Source of the DNA: Zea mays
Taxonomy: Eukaryota > Streptophyta > Magnoliopsida > Poales > Poaceae
DNA: 64,000 bases
Reading direction: 5' to 3'
Assembly (NCBI RefSeq): GCF_902167145.1
Contig: NC_050097.1
Coordinates: forward strand, 227,497,034 to 227,561,033
This document shows positions 45,994 through 58,089 of this stretch, piece after piece (position 1 is the stretch's first letter; each line of letters begins with the position of its first letter). Under the pieces are notes generated by a model. The model saw only the letters and a program-made list of their open reading frames with translations. It was not told the origin of the DNA and did not search any database. The position numbers and the translations under genes were made by a program.

Positions 45994-48900
45994 TGTAACA
46001 CCTCAAAGTCCTGATTCTGGATTTATAATTTTTTTTCAAAGAAAAGAATCAAAGTAAAGTGTATTATAATGAAAAATTGTACTTTGAAGATACCCTTTCA
46101 ATAAAAAAAAGATAGTACTGAAATAATGGTAGCTTAAAACTCAAATCTATACTTTGAAACTTGAACAAAATTTGAAACTCTAAAATGAAAAAAAGAATAA
46201 AAGATTAAGGTTAATATAATGTATAATTGATATATTTTTCTTAAATTCTTGTACGTATGAGTATTGCATAATTAGACGCATTTGCACAAGCAAGATAATA
46301 AGTAAATAATCAAATTATATTATGCATGATTGGTTTTATTTATGCATTTAAAATTTAGTTTGAAAACTCAAAACAAATTTGAATTCGAAATCTAAAATCT
46401 GAAATAGGGAAAAAAAAGAATCGGCCATCCCGTCAACCCACGTCCACTTGTTTGCTTCTTTTTACCTAGTTTCATTTCCTTGCAATGTGCATGTCCCATG
46501 AAGACGTTAGGTTCACATAATCTAAGAAAATCACGTGCACCCAGAATATCGCTGCATGGTGCTGTGTTGTTGCGAACGGTTGCCCGGAATATCGCTGCAT
46601 GGAGCCGAGTTGTCGCGAACGGTTGCCGACCATCGCGCTAACAGTGGACCCAAGATCCAGAAGCTTCTCTTCCGAAGATTTTTGCGATCGGGTAAACCAG
46701 ATTTTTCCGAAGTCGGCGTTGCTATTTATCTCCCTCCAGCTTGGGATCTACCTCCACATATATAAGTACTGACCCTAGGAACACCTCTGCTCACCAACCT
46801 TGGGATACTCGAGCGTCATTGTAGCCAAGAGAGAAAGAAGTTAGCCATGCCGGAAAGCAGCAGCAGCCCGAGCGAAGCGCTCAGAGGGTCGTCGGGGTGA
46901 TGCTACTGGAGATGTGTAAGCTGGACCGTGGGCACTTCGGGCTCGAGACCACGTAGACCAAGGGCAATCCCTCGTTGAAATGCGCGTGCTGCCGCACGGC
47001 GTGGCCGGTGTTCCTACTTCGCTGCCGCTAGTAAGTTCCCTCTCTGCGCGATCCTTACAGTCCCTGTCCTGTGTTGCGCCGGGTGAATCCATGCAATGGG
47101 TGTCTGACCGCTTGATCTGGGTCCGCGTCGGCGAACTCTCGCCATGGGGCGCACTGGCGCCGCCGGCCCAGCGCTGGTTGGGGAAGAAGCCCACCAACCG
47201 TCCGATCGGTTGTAGACAACAAAGATTAGATCTGAGCTTGCTACGATGGTGGTCGTAGATCAAGTAATGGGCAGTCCAGATTAGTTTGATCATACCGCTT
47301 TGGCGTGGGGTGCTCCTGACCGTTTGATCTGATCGGACGGCTGTTATCGCGTACCTGTTTGGAGTCATGGCGATATCATCTTGGTCGTTGGTTCTGATCT
47401 GGCGGTCGATATCCACTGATGCCCCTTCGTGCGCGACTAGTTGCAAAAGAGTCCCTGCAGAAGCATGTATTCAACCCGCAGTCCACACTGTGGGAGTTCT
47501 GAGTCTTGGTGTCTTTTGCGCAGAACCCCTAGGTTTCTGTTAAATAGTGGCCACAGTCCAAACAACTCAGAAAACTATTAGATTTAATTCAGAAATTCTT
47601 TTTAATGCAAAATAATATCCCAAACTTAGGAAATTCATAGTTAATTCATTTTAACTCCAAATTGAGTCATTCTAGTTGCAATAACTTTGTATTAATATTG
47701 TTTATCACCTAGTACCTTTGTTTAACCATGAAACTTGAATTAAAATTGCTCAATTGAATTAAATCTATTCTAGGTGCTAAATGATTTTAGAAATTCATAA
47801 CTCAATATCCGTAGCTCCGAATTTAGGGGTTCTTGTTTCTACGATCTTGTAGAAACGCATAGATCATAATTATACAGTTTATCCTTATGTTTGGTGCAAT
47901 GTTAATTTTGCCTATACACTGTTTGTTTGTAATGCTACGACTAGCGTGAGGACACGTGTCATCTGAAGAGCAAGTTGGTACCTGGAATCTCAAGTGCCAG
48001 GCAAGTTGTGCCCTTGATCACTTCTTTTTACCCATTCATGTTCTGATTAATCATAATGATCTGCATAGGTTAATTTTGATGGGACCCAATAGGTCACCCT
48101 AGTTTGACTATCTTTATGCCATGTTTACCACTAAACTTCTGGGTAGTACTTGCTAGTGCTTTATGTGGATTTGGGCATTGAGATACACATTATTCATGAT
48201 TATACTTTTGTTATCCGTTGTTATTTACTGTTCATGATAAGATCATTATGTTAATTGGAACATGGAGCGACCACCCGAGAAAATAGTACTACCACAAGGG
48301 TTTATGGACGCCCTTGGCTGATTAATTAGGAAAGCTAGTGGAAGACTACCTTACTCGAAAGGGGCAAGGGCAGTAGGGGAGTGGTCAGTGTAGGGAGGTC
48401 CTTGGGATGATTTTGCTGTGATGGCGATCATGCGAGGGATCCCTGCATTGGAGCTTCCTATAAACTGTAGCGGGTTTTCTGAAGCTAGTGGAACTTTGTA
48501 AAGGCCTCGTAGTGTTACCTTGCCTCGCCTCCTCCGTAGAGGTGTATGGGAAGTCGCGATCCCTTGGCAGATGGGTAACATGACTTGTGGGTAAAGATGT
48601 GCAACCTCTGCAGAGTGTAAAACTGGTATACTAGTCGTGCTCACGGTCATGAGTAGCTCGGACCCTCACATGATTAATTTATGGAACTAAATTCAATTTG
48701 TCATATGCATTGCATCGCAGGTGATGTTATTACTTTTCTTAATTGGGTTGGTATTTACTTATACTTAGTAATTGCTAATAAAATTTTGACCAACTTTAAA
48801 AGCAATGCTCAGCTCTAACCATCCTCTTTGGTAAGCTTTACACTTCACGTGAGCTCCCACCTTTGGTGAGTTCATGCACATTATTCCCCACAACTTGTTG

Positions 48901-49221
48901 AGCGATGAACGTATGTGAGCTCACTCTTGCTGTCTCACACCCCCACAGGTCAAGAACAGGTACCACAGGATGAGGCGCATGGAGGATGCTGTGATGTGTT
49001 TGTGAGAGGTCTAGGTCGTCGTCTCCCAGTCAACTTTGGGTTGCTGGACCGTTGTCTCCTTATAATGTAATTATTTATTTTGTATAGAATTCCTGTTAAG
49101 TAGTAAAGATGTGACATTCGATCCTGTGCCATGATTCATCATATGTGTGAGACTTGGTCCCAGCACACCTGGTGATTATGTTCGCGCCCGGGTCTTGGTG
49201 CCTCAAAACCCGGGTATGACA
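45994..49221 (+). mobile_element. 3.2-kb chromovirus-type solo LTR
   Basis: 3228 bp, TGTAACACCTCAAAGTCC to CCCGGGTATGACA, flanked by a perfect 5-bp duplication GGTAG (45989-45993, 49222-49226). TATATAA at 46759-46765. No internal region, so it is a solo LTR left by LTR-LTR recombination. It sits between the E3 tandem array and pol. Confidence 0.95.
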
Positions 49222-49438
49222 GGTAGTCAGCGCTGCCCCTCGCGGTGACTTCGGTGTGGTCGAATGCCGAAGACCGTCGATGCGGTCTTTTCGACATTGG
49301 CTTAGTTTTTTGCGAGGGATTTTTGCTTGTATATTACATGGCTCCGCCTCATTAAAAAACTCACCCCCTAGGAGGAAAAGAGTGTGGGCCGGAATAATAA
49401 TGTTTGGTGAATTACAAGGGCGTGATGGCCCTGAGGAT

Positions 49439-51465
49439 TTAAACAAAAAATTTGCGAAGATTATCTATATTCCAGGAATGTTCCAGGTCTTCACCAGATT
49501 GTGTCGTTAATCTGTACGCGCTGGGAGATGACTTCGTCTTGACGATAAATGGTCCTTCCCACTTTGGTTCCAGCTTACCCCGTGACTCTGTCCGGGTTGT
49601 GCGGACAAGTACGAGGTCCCCTTCATTGAATTCTCTTGGGATGACTGCGTGGTCGCGCCAGGCCTTCGGTTGGGCTTGATATTTGGCGAGGGCCTGCAGG
49701 GCAAAGACACGGTCTCCGTCAATGAGGTCTTTGGAAGTTGGCTCGTCGACGTCGGGTACTGCTGAAGCGCTTGTCCGTGGGCACCCATGTTTGATTTCCT
49801 GTGGGGTCATGGCCTCCGATCCGTATAGAAGGCGAAAGGGAGTGAAACCGGTCGCCCGACACTCGGTCGTGTTCAGTGCCCAGACTGCTTCAGGTAGCAG
49901 GTCGGCCCATTTGCCCTTCTTGTCGTCGAGGAGCATTTTCTTGATCGCCGTGAAAATCTTGCCGTTGGCGCGCTCCATGGCGCCGTTGGATTGTGGGTGG
50001 TACACTGAGGCGAAGGCAAGCTTGGTGCCAATGGAGAAGCAGAAATCCCTGAAGTCTTGGCTGTCAAATTGCTTGCCATTGTCAACTTTGAGCTCGGACG
50101 GGACTCCGAATCGGCAAACAATATTTTGCTAGAATAATTTCTGGGTAGTCTTCGATGTTATCGTGGATATTGCCCTCGCCTTGATCCACTTGGTAAAATA
50201 CTCGACGGCAACGAAGGTGAACTTGAGGTTCCCTTGGGCCGTGGGTAGTGGCCCGACAATGTCTAGGCCCCAGCGCTGAAGAGGCCACATGTGAGCGATT
50301 AGCTTTGTGAATTGCGAAGGGCTTCCCGAGCGTGGAGAAAACTTTTGGTAGGCTTCGCATGACCTTGTGACCCGATTTGCGGCGCAGATCATGGCGGGCC
50401 AGTAGAAGCCTTGACGGATCACCATTGCAGCTAGGGCCCTAGGCCCTGCGTGAGAGCCGCAAGTCCAGCTGTGGACTTCGCGCAGGATTTGGACGCCTTC
50501 GGTCTCGGTGACACATTTAAGCATGGGTTGGTTGACCCCCTTCTTGTAAAGTTGGCCTTCGATGAGTGCGAAGTCCCGGCTTCAGTGTTTGAGGCGCTTG
50601 GCCTCGTTGATATCGGTTGGTTGATAGTACCCCTGCAGGAACAGAGTTATTGGTGCCCACCAGTCTTCGGTCATAATGAGGTTGACTATGCGGTGGCCCT
50701 CGCTGTCATTGGTTATTTGGAGGCCCTCTGGGCTGCGGACGGCTGGCGTGCCGATGACATGGTAGAATACGTTGGAGGGCAGGGCCTCGCCTCTGGCAGC
50801 TGCCTTGGCCAATGCGTCGGCCTCCTCATTCTTGGCTCGGTCCACGTGCTGCAAGGTGAAGCCTTTGAATTGCCTCTCGAGACTGCGGATAGCTGCAAGA
50901 TACTGCATAAGTGCAGGGTCCTTTGCTGCGTAATCTTTCTCGACTTGGCCGGTGACTACCTTGGAGTCTGTTCTGATGATGCAGGTAGTGACACCAAGTG
51001 CCCTTAGCTTGCGAAGGTCGAGGATGACAACTTCGTATTCTGCTATATTGTTGGTGCATCTGTCAGACTCCAAGGCAAAGCTGAGGCGTGCTGCATATCT
51101 GTGCTTGACCCCTGTGGGTGAAGTAATGACTGCAGCTACGCCTGCCCCCGCATGGCACGATGCGCCGTCGCAATGGATGGTCCACACCTTCTCTGCGGAC
51201 GTGTTCGGCTGCGTTATTGGCCCGGTCCAGTCGACGATGAAGTCTGCCAGGACTTGTGACTTGATGGCTATCCTGGGCTCGAAGGTGATATGATAGCCGG
51301 AAAGCTCGGCTGCCCATTTGGCGATCCGGACAGATGCCTCCGGATTTCTAAACAATTCGCCGAGTCCCCTGTCTGAGGTGATCCGTACCTTGAATGCTTC
51401 AAAATAATGGCGCAATTTGCGCGAAGCCATAACAACTGCGTAGGCGATTTTTTTGACTTCTCCCG
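49439..51465 (-). pseudogene. E3 pol: RNase H, archaeal-type RNase H, integrase
   Basis: Minus strand. Starts in the first RNase H (AYAVVMASRKLRHYF, FRNPEASVRIAKWAAEL), then archaeal-type RNase H (IHCDGASCHAGAGVA, NNIAEYEVVI, HVDRAKNEEADAL), the integrase zinc region and core (GLDIVGPL, GAMERANG) and a tail ending LRKFFV at stop 49439-49441. In-frame stops near 50580 and 50127 break it. RT and upstream domains are missing: at 51465 it is joined directly to antisense-gene sequence of the same strand. Confidence 0.88.
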
Positions 51466-52598
51466 GACGGCATCCGCGTGCTGCGCCCGAAGCCTCTCGA
51501 CTTCGACAGCCACGTCCGTAGTCAGGACACCATACGCAACACGGTCGACGAAGTCGGCCGCCTGACAAAAACACATGAGACCCAATTCTTCATGGAAACA
51601 ACAAACACCGAAGTCCAGCTCAACTTACGTGACTTAGCTGCTGCGACAGCCGCTGCGGTGCCTCCCTCAGCCGCTGGGACATGGTGCCCGCCACGTCCTT
51701 GGCGACAGCGGCAGTCAGAATCTTGCCGCTTGCGCAGAAGGCGGCCCACGGGTCCTGCGCGGTTCCCTTCACCCTTACCACCGCCGATGGCGAAGTGGTC
51801 GCCACCGAAGGCGGGACAACAACCATTTGTCCCTCACCCGACCCTGCAATATATCACCGGTCAGAAGACCTCCCAAAAAAAATTACCAACAAAATAGTCC
51901 TCCACGCTGATGTTCGTGCCGAAGTCGGCAACACGTTTCCCCGGCGAGGGCAGCTCCCGTCCTTTCGCAGCCTCGACCGGGCGAGGCTTGGTCCCGCCAG
52001 CGGCGGCTGTCTTCGCGCTCGCCGCCGACTTGCCGGATTCGGGCGCGGCCGGTTTCGCAGCCGGCATTGGCTGGCTGCTGCCGGGGGCCGTAGCCTTCGC
52101 GCTCCCCCACGCTCTCTTCGCCTCACGCCTAGGATCTGTGATCCTGATAATCGCTCGGCGCTTCTGCGCAGCGTCCTGACGGTCCTTGTTCATCACTGCC
52201 GACACAACAGCAGCAATATTCTGTCTGTAAGGGAAAATCCTCAAGCCACGAGCTATACGCGATGTAGACATGTCTTCGCCCTCCGCCCAGGGGATCGAAA
52301 GATTCTTTGGCCATCGACCCCCGGTAACCTCCAGCGTTCGCGCCGAAGACTCCCGGAGCTCGGGCGAAGACATCCTTCCCCCGAGGGCCGCACATGTCCC
52401 CTCAACTCCACAGCAAAATTATCAGACGCCCCCATTTCCCCCACCATAGTACCTAATTTCCTCTTCTTAGCGGCCGGGGTAGCATCCTGCGAAGGCCCTT
52501 CCTTGGTCCCGCCCATTAGTTTCTTCCCGCGGCGGTTGGCGGCGTCTTCCTCGGGATAACCACCATACGGCAAGCGGTTCAGGTCGAAGACCCGATTC
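51466..52598 (-). pseudogene. second antisense-gene copy, inverted relative to E3
   Basis: Minus strand. 51888-52598 is an inverted repeat of 43277-43996 (high identity). It continues left through a GTAATTTTTT donor, an acceptor TATTGCAG, an exon (VRVKGTAQDPWAAF, AVAKDVAGTMSQRL), donor CAC|GTAAGTT, acceptor TTTTTGTCAG, and an exon start (ADFVDRVAYGVLTTDVAVEV). These exons are missing from the 42289-45458 copy. It has its own frameshift near 52370. Confidence 0.8.
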
Positions 52599-53339
52599 GT
52601 TGATTTCTTGATTAGCCTGTGCGAGTGCGCAGTTTTCCTTAGCTTTGGCCAGTTGTCTCCGAAGGTCTTCAATTTCAGTTTTCTAGGCTTCGGTCTGAGC
52701 TTTGAAATTAGCTTCGTCTTCCTTTACTTTGTTCACTAATGAAATTAAGATTTGTCTTTTTCCAGACCTTCGTTTCTCAATTCAATCACCTCTGAATGAA
52801 GGTTATTAAGAGCAATTGTATAGCCTTCATCTTCAATATTCTTCTGCGCCCTAAGGTCATTACTAAGAATTAAGCCCTGCAAAGAGGAGGAAAGAATTGA
52901 GCATGACAAATAAAATACTTCGTTCTCAAATTCAAAGTTAACTTCTATACCTTTATACTGTTGTATGCTAGGCTGTCAGCAAGATCATCCTTCGACAAAA
53001 TCGAAAGGCCATCTTCCAGCTTCGGGAATCCCATGCTCTTACCTATCTCCCGGCAAACGGATATTTCTTTGTTGTCCGGGAGACAGTATAAGAAGTCGTC
53101 ATCGTTAGTGCCGTTAAACACTAAAGCTCCCTTCGGATATTTCAACTTCCACGCATAATGTCTGGCTTCCAGAATTTCTTCTTCGGACAACTTCTTCCCC
53201 GAAGCGTGTCGAATGATGTAGTCAACATTTTTTATCGGAGCTTCGGGAGCAGGAGTCTCAATCTTTTCAGGAGCAATTTGCCCTGTCGTTTTTTCCTCAG
53301 GCGCGGCAGGCTTCGCCGCGACGGGCGCTGAAGGCCCAG
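52598..53339 (-). pseudogene. E2 antisense gene, middle part
   Basis: Minus strand. HASGKKLSEEEILEARHYAW, LVFNGTNDDDFLYCLP and LEDGLSILSKDDLADSLAY, then an intron and a coiled-coil start (EDLRRQLAKAKENC region, written with one stop). Collinear with E4 56060-56790. The left end meets the inverted E3-family copy within a shared GAATC. The right end is cut by the E4 LTR. Confidence 0.82.
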
Positions 53340-54008
53340 TGTTGGGGACTTGTTCTCAAAGGCTATGAGTTAAGAACAAGGCAACACGAATTGTTAAATG
53401 TTAATGTCCTTCGTCCTTCGAAGCATTATTTCCCTTAGGATATAATGATCTTCATACGAAGGTTATGGAGGACATACCTTCATAAACGTGATATATGTTA
53501 ATAAAAGAAGAAGCATATGAAATATAAGAGACAAGATAAACGATCACATAACATTATTAACTCATTCTCATTATATTATCCTGGAGAGACAGAAATAATA
53601 CTGAATTACAAATGTACCTTTGGCTTGATAGAAGGCAAAAGTATAAGCGTGACGCAAAAGCGAGTACAAGTCAGCGTGAACAGTACAGGGATACTGTTCA
53701 TCTATTTATAGGCACAGGACACAGCCTGTGAGAAATTACATTCATGCCCTTTATATTTACTATTGACTTATAGACAAATCTATGAGGACTATATAGCCTT
53801 TTCCCATTTAAGTCGGTTCCTTTTTCCGCCATTGAGCCGAAGCTCCCTTGCATGTAGCTTCGGAGCAACAGCAACCTTCGTCACGATCATGCTTTTCTCA
53901 TTATGTATGCTTATAACCTGAGTCCGAAGGTACTTGTCCATATGCCATACTTGGAAGACATTGTTAAATTACGTTTTTGAGGACCTTCGGAGGACGAAGG
54001 CCCCAACA
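53340..54008 (-). mobile_element. E4 3' LTR
   Basis: 669 bp, same family as E2. Minus strand reads TGTTGGGGCCTTCGTCC to GTCCCCAACA. The polypurine tract CGAGGGGCTAC precedes it at 54009-54020. TATAAATAG and the GAACAGTA/TACTGTTC hairpin are retained. Confidence 0.92.
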
Positions 54009-54165
54009 GTAGCCCCTCGCAGTGTTAATTTGTTTAAGATAACAAATTTAGACTGCGACATGGACGAAGGCCTTAAGCCGAAGGTCCGAAAAAACACCTT
54101 CCCTTTGCTAGAATAGCAACAGTCAATGACGGATGGGGCCCCTCCATTCTGGAGCGTGCTGAGCG

Positions 54166-54176
54166 TATAAATAAGG
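54166..54176 (+). promoter_or_regulatory. TATA box of the E4 antisense gene
   Basis: TATAAATAAGG, 158 bp from the 3' LTR edge and 157 bp before the ATG at 54323. Position is almost identical to E3 although the two families differ in sequence. Confidence 0.55.
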
Positions 54177-54322
54177 ACTCACACCAACCACATTTGATAC
54201 GTTGCTTGTGCCATTTGCTTTATTTTCTCAATTTCATAGCTCTTGCTCACTAACGCTTGCTAGTTTTCAAGCTTTATGAGCTTCGGCTAAAAAGACGCAT
54301 TTTCATCATTTCTGAAGGAGAA

Positions 54323-57300
54323 ATGTCTCAAGACAAGAAAGTTGCTGTTGAGACGAAGCTGACTGAAGAGAAGCTTTTTGAGGAGAAAAAGGCTGTGAAT
54401 CCTTACATTGCTGGATTTATCGAGTTAATGGCAAAAACAAATACAGAGAAGATTGCTAAGGAGATACTGGAGGGCCTGTCTGAAGATACTGGTGATAGTG
54501 ACAGTTATGATGCGGAAAGTGGGGGCGAAGATTCTGAGGATCGGCCCTGGAGACCAAGTCATGCGATTTTTGGAAAATCGACCATCAAACAAAGTCACCT
54601 TGAGAACATGAGAGGAAGATACTTTCGGGATATGTCTATTGTAAGGGCTGGTGGAGACAACAACGTCCCTGCCCCGAGGAAAATGAAGTTGTGATTTACC
54701 GAAGCTTCTTCAAAGCTGGGCTTCGGTTCCCACTAAGCAGGTTTGTAGTTGAAGTGCTGAAAACCTATCAAATCTTCCTTCATCAGCTCACTCCCGAAGC
54801 TATAATAAGGATGGGGGTTTTCGTCTGGGCAGTAAGAAGCCAAGGGATAGAGCCAAGCGTGAAGTGCTTCTGCATCATGCACGAACTTCTGTATGAGACG
54901 AAGGCCATGGGTAAAGAGCAGGATCACAACAACTTTGATTGTTATGCATTTATTGCCCGTCCCAACGCAAGCCACCCAGTGCCAACATTCCGAAAAAGGT
55001 GGCCCGGAGCTTGGATGGAGGAATGGTTTTACATGAAGAATGATTTGAAGGCAAGAGAAGATATTAAGGAAGTCATTATGCGTCCCATTTGGTCCCACTT
55101 CGACCTCCGAAGGCTGAAGGTTGAAGTTGATGATGCTGCTGAAGCATGTCAGAAGGCCATGGGTATTGTCTGCTTCTTCATTGGTACAAGAGATTTAATT
55201 CAAGAGCATATAACATTCAGAGTATGGCCACTTGTAGAAAGCTGGGAAATGCCGAAGGAGACCATCACCAAGTCCAGCGAGGGTGATCTGGTCCGGCTGA
55301 ATTATACATTCAAGTATGGGGATAAATTCGATGAACCAAACGATGACTGGCTGAAATGCATCGAAGCTACAAGTGATGAACTGCTTGGAGCATATTCCAA
55401 GGCCGAAGATAATGCACTATCCGCAACATTCGGAGGTCGGGGAAAAAAGATTGAACAGAGTTTTTGATGCCATTGGCTTTGTTTACCCCGACTACCGTTA
55501 CCCGCTGCGGGGGCAAGGGAAAAAGAGGAAAGCTGCTACTTCGGCCACCCCAGACAAACGTGTGCCGAAGGGAAAAAAGTTGAATGTCCTAACTCACCGG
55601 CCACGATACATCGAACTGGCCGCGATACCTGAATTTGGCGAAGGGACCTCCTCGGCTGCCAAAATAAAAGAAACTATTGCTCCCGTGCAGAGGACTGAAG
55701 AGCCGGCTATAATGCCGAAGGTGCCTTTAATCAAGGTAGTTGAAACGAAGATTGATAAGGCTAATAAGCCAAAAACTGAAGAAACAATGAAGATGCCAGA
55801 GGTTTTGAGCCCTCCAGTAAAAGCAACAGTACCGAAGGTACAAATGGGTTCTGTCGTAACTCCTAAGAGGAGGAGAATGGTAAATGTACTGGATGTGCTA
55901 GAAACAACCGAAACCTTGGATCCCGCTTCTACAGGGAAAGTTGTCGAAGCTTCCAGGGTGCAAACCAAAGCTGATACTAAGCAGATAGAAGTTGAAGCTG
56001 CAGGAATTGAGGCTGGAACCGATGCTGGGCCTTCAGAGTCCGCTGAGAAAAAGCCTGCCGAAATTGAAGAAAAGGCAACAGAAGAAAAGGCCACAGAGCA
56101 AATTTCGGCTGAAAAGGTTGCGACTCCTGCTCCCGAAGCTTTAAAAGAGAGTATTGATTACATCATTCACCATGCTTCGGGAAAAGGACTTTCTCAAGAA
56201 GAAAAAGGAGAAGCACAACATTATGCCCAAAAATTGAAATACCTGAAGGGGGCCTTAGTGTTTAATGGCAGTGGAGAAGAAGATTTTCTGTATTGCCTCC
56301 CAGATAATAAAGAGATATCCGTTTGCCGGGAGATAGGTAGAAGCGTCGGATTCCCGAAGCTAGAAGATGGCCTTTGAATATTATCAAAGGATGAGCTCGC
56401 TGACAGTTTGGCGTATAATAGCGTAAAGGTATAAAAGCTAATTTTGTATTTTGAAAACGAAATACTTTATTTGTTTATGCTTAATTTTGTCCTCCTCTTG
56501 CAGGGCTTAATCCTTAGCAATGCCCTTAGAGCACAGAAAAATATTGAAGATGAAGGATATACAATGGCTCTGAACAACCTTCGTTCAGAGGTAATCGAAT
56601 TAAGGAACGAAGGTCTTGAAAAAGACAAAATATTGATTTCATTGGTAAACAAAGTGAAAGAAGATGAAGCTAGTTTCAAAGCTCAAGCTGAAATTCAAAA
56701 GAATGAGATCGAAGACCTTCGGAAACAGCTGGCCAAAGCCAAGGAAAAATGTGGTCTCGCAGAGGCCAACCGAGATATTAGTGAATATTGGAAAAACTAT
56801 TTAGAAAAAACAGTTGAAGAACTTTGCGCATCCAAAGAAAGATGTTTCGAAAAATCCCTGGGCTGCGTGGAGAAGATAAAGGCTAGCTTCGCCAACGTGG
56901 GCGCCTATTCCAACGAAGATAACTTTATACGAGGCGACCTTGAAGGTGTTATCGAGTGGATAAGCGGAGAGGCCGAAGCTTTTGAAGAAATTTTAAGTGA
57001 TCGCGGGAACGTCTACTCGTTCTCTGGTGCACGAGGAGTTTCAGCCATCCTGGAGAAGGTGGGTTGCGATCATGTCAAAACCCTGGCCCGGGCCGAAGCC
57101 GACTTCTCCGTGGATGATACAAAAGATCCCTCAGCTGAAGCAAGTTTAATGGGCGGAAATTTTTTTACTGACATCTAGGCAAATGGTGGCCGAGAAATGG
57201 CCCACGAAATTATGAAGAAAAGTGAGAAAGATATTCACGACACTCGAGCAGCAGCGAAACAAGCTGAGGAAGCTGCAGAACGCGAGAGACGCATAGGTAT

Positions 57301-57522
57301 TGTTTCGCAGCGCCTAGCTTTGGCTTTTGTTTTTGTGGCTTCGGACTGACTAGTTTTTCTGTTGTAGCTGAATTATCTCCGCCATCGGAACCATTCGATC
57401 CATTAGCCGATCCAGCAACGAAGGAAGCACTAGAAATTATAAATATGGTCGAATCTGTTGTTGACGAAGTCGTTAACAAATTGTTGAATGAAGATGCGGA
57501 GAAGGTCCTGAAGGAAGACTAG
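54323..57522 (+). pseudogene. E4 antisense gene, nearly complete, PF04195-like plus coiled coil
   Basis: Order: N terminus from ATG 54323 (Lys/Glu-rich), acidic segment, PF04195-like domain (AGLRFPLSRFVVEVL, HQLTPEAIIRMGVFVWAV, GAWMEEWFYMKND), a long Lys/Pro/Glu-rich linker, a conserved LVFNGSGEEDFLYCLPDNKE block, an intron (about 56431-56503, ending CTCTTGCAG), a coiled coil (NNLRSEVIELRNEGLEKDKI), EWISGEAEAFEEILSDRG, a short intron (about 57296-57367) and the last exon ending at TAG 57520-57522. Defects: frameshifts near 54680 and 55445, a TGA in LEDGL*ILSK near 56377, and TAG near 57176. It is the best copy here for defining the gene. Confidence 0.85.
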
Positions 57523-57689
57523 TACTTATTGTAAAAATATTTTCAAATGAACAATGTAACTTTGCTGAAATAAGGTTGTAATATTCGATGTAAAGTTTTG
57601 AATCTAACATGTAAATTATTTGTAATTCCCTTCTTTGCGATGCATGAAACTTTTATACACATACCGTTTTTTAGCCTTCGGCGAAAAAA

Positions 57690-57930
57690 CACCTTCCCTT
57701 CTTTTTCATGCTTCTAAAAAGAAGAATCCATGCTTCGTGAAAATATCCATACTTCGTAAAATCATTCATGCTTCGTAGGAACATCCAAGCTTCGTAAAAA
57801 AACATCCAAGCTTTGTAAAAACGTCCATGCTTCGTGAAAATATCCATGTCATTCATGCTTCGTAGGAACATCCAAGCTTCGTAAAAAACATCCAAGCTTC
57901 GTAAAATCGTCCATGCTTCATAAACAAGGG
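57690..57930. repeat. tandem array of E4
   Basis: Short units of about 18-20 bp based on CATCCAAGCTTCGTAAAA and ATCCATGCTTCGTGAAAAT, partly organised in a larger block repeated once. Pol is absent beyond it. Confidence 0.88.
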
Positions 57931-58089
57931 ATCCCTTCTTTTGCAACAGAGCTGATGAAACTGTATTTCTCAGCTTACTTTGTGCCTTAGCACATTTTTA
58001 TTTTTTCAAAGCATTCTCCGAAGATCGACTTCGTATTCACTTCGTGTCTTTAGTGTGATATAATGTATGATGTGATGCTATGCAGTATG

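Larger units (their letters stand above)
37161..53339 (+). mobile_element. E2: gag-only Tat-family element, interrupted
   Basis: Order: 5' LTR (37161-37824), gag (38081-39322), tandem array (39545-40030), antisense gene C-terminal part (40475-41071), then an inserted complex (41072-52598), then the antisense gene middle part (52598-53339), which is cut by E4. No protease, RT, RNase H or integrase is present between gag and the array. The 3' LTR is not in the window. Confidence 0.75.
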
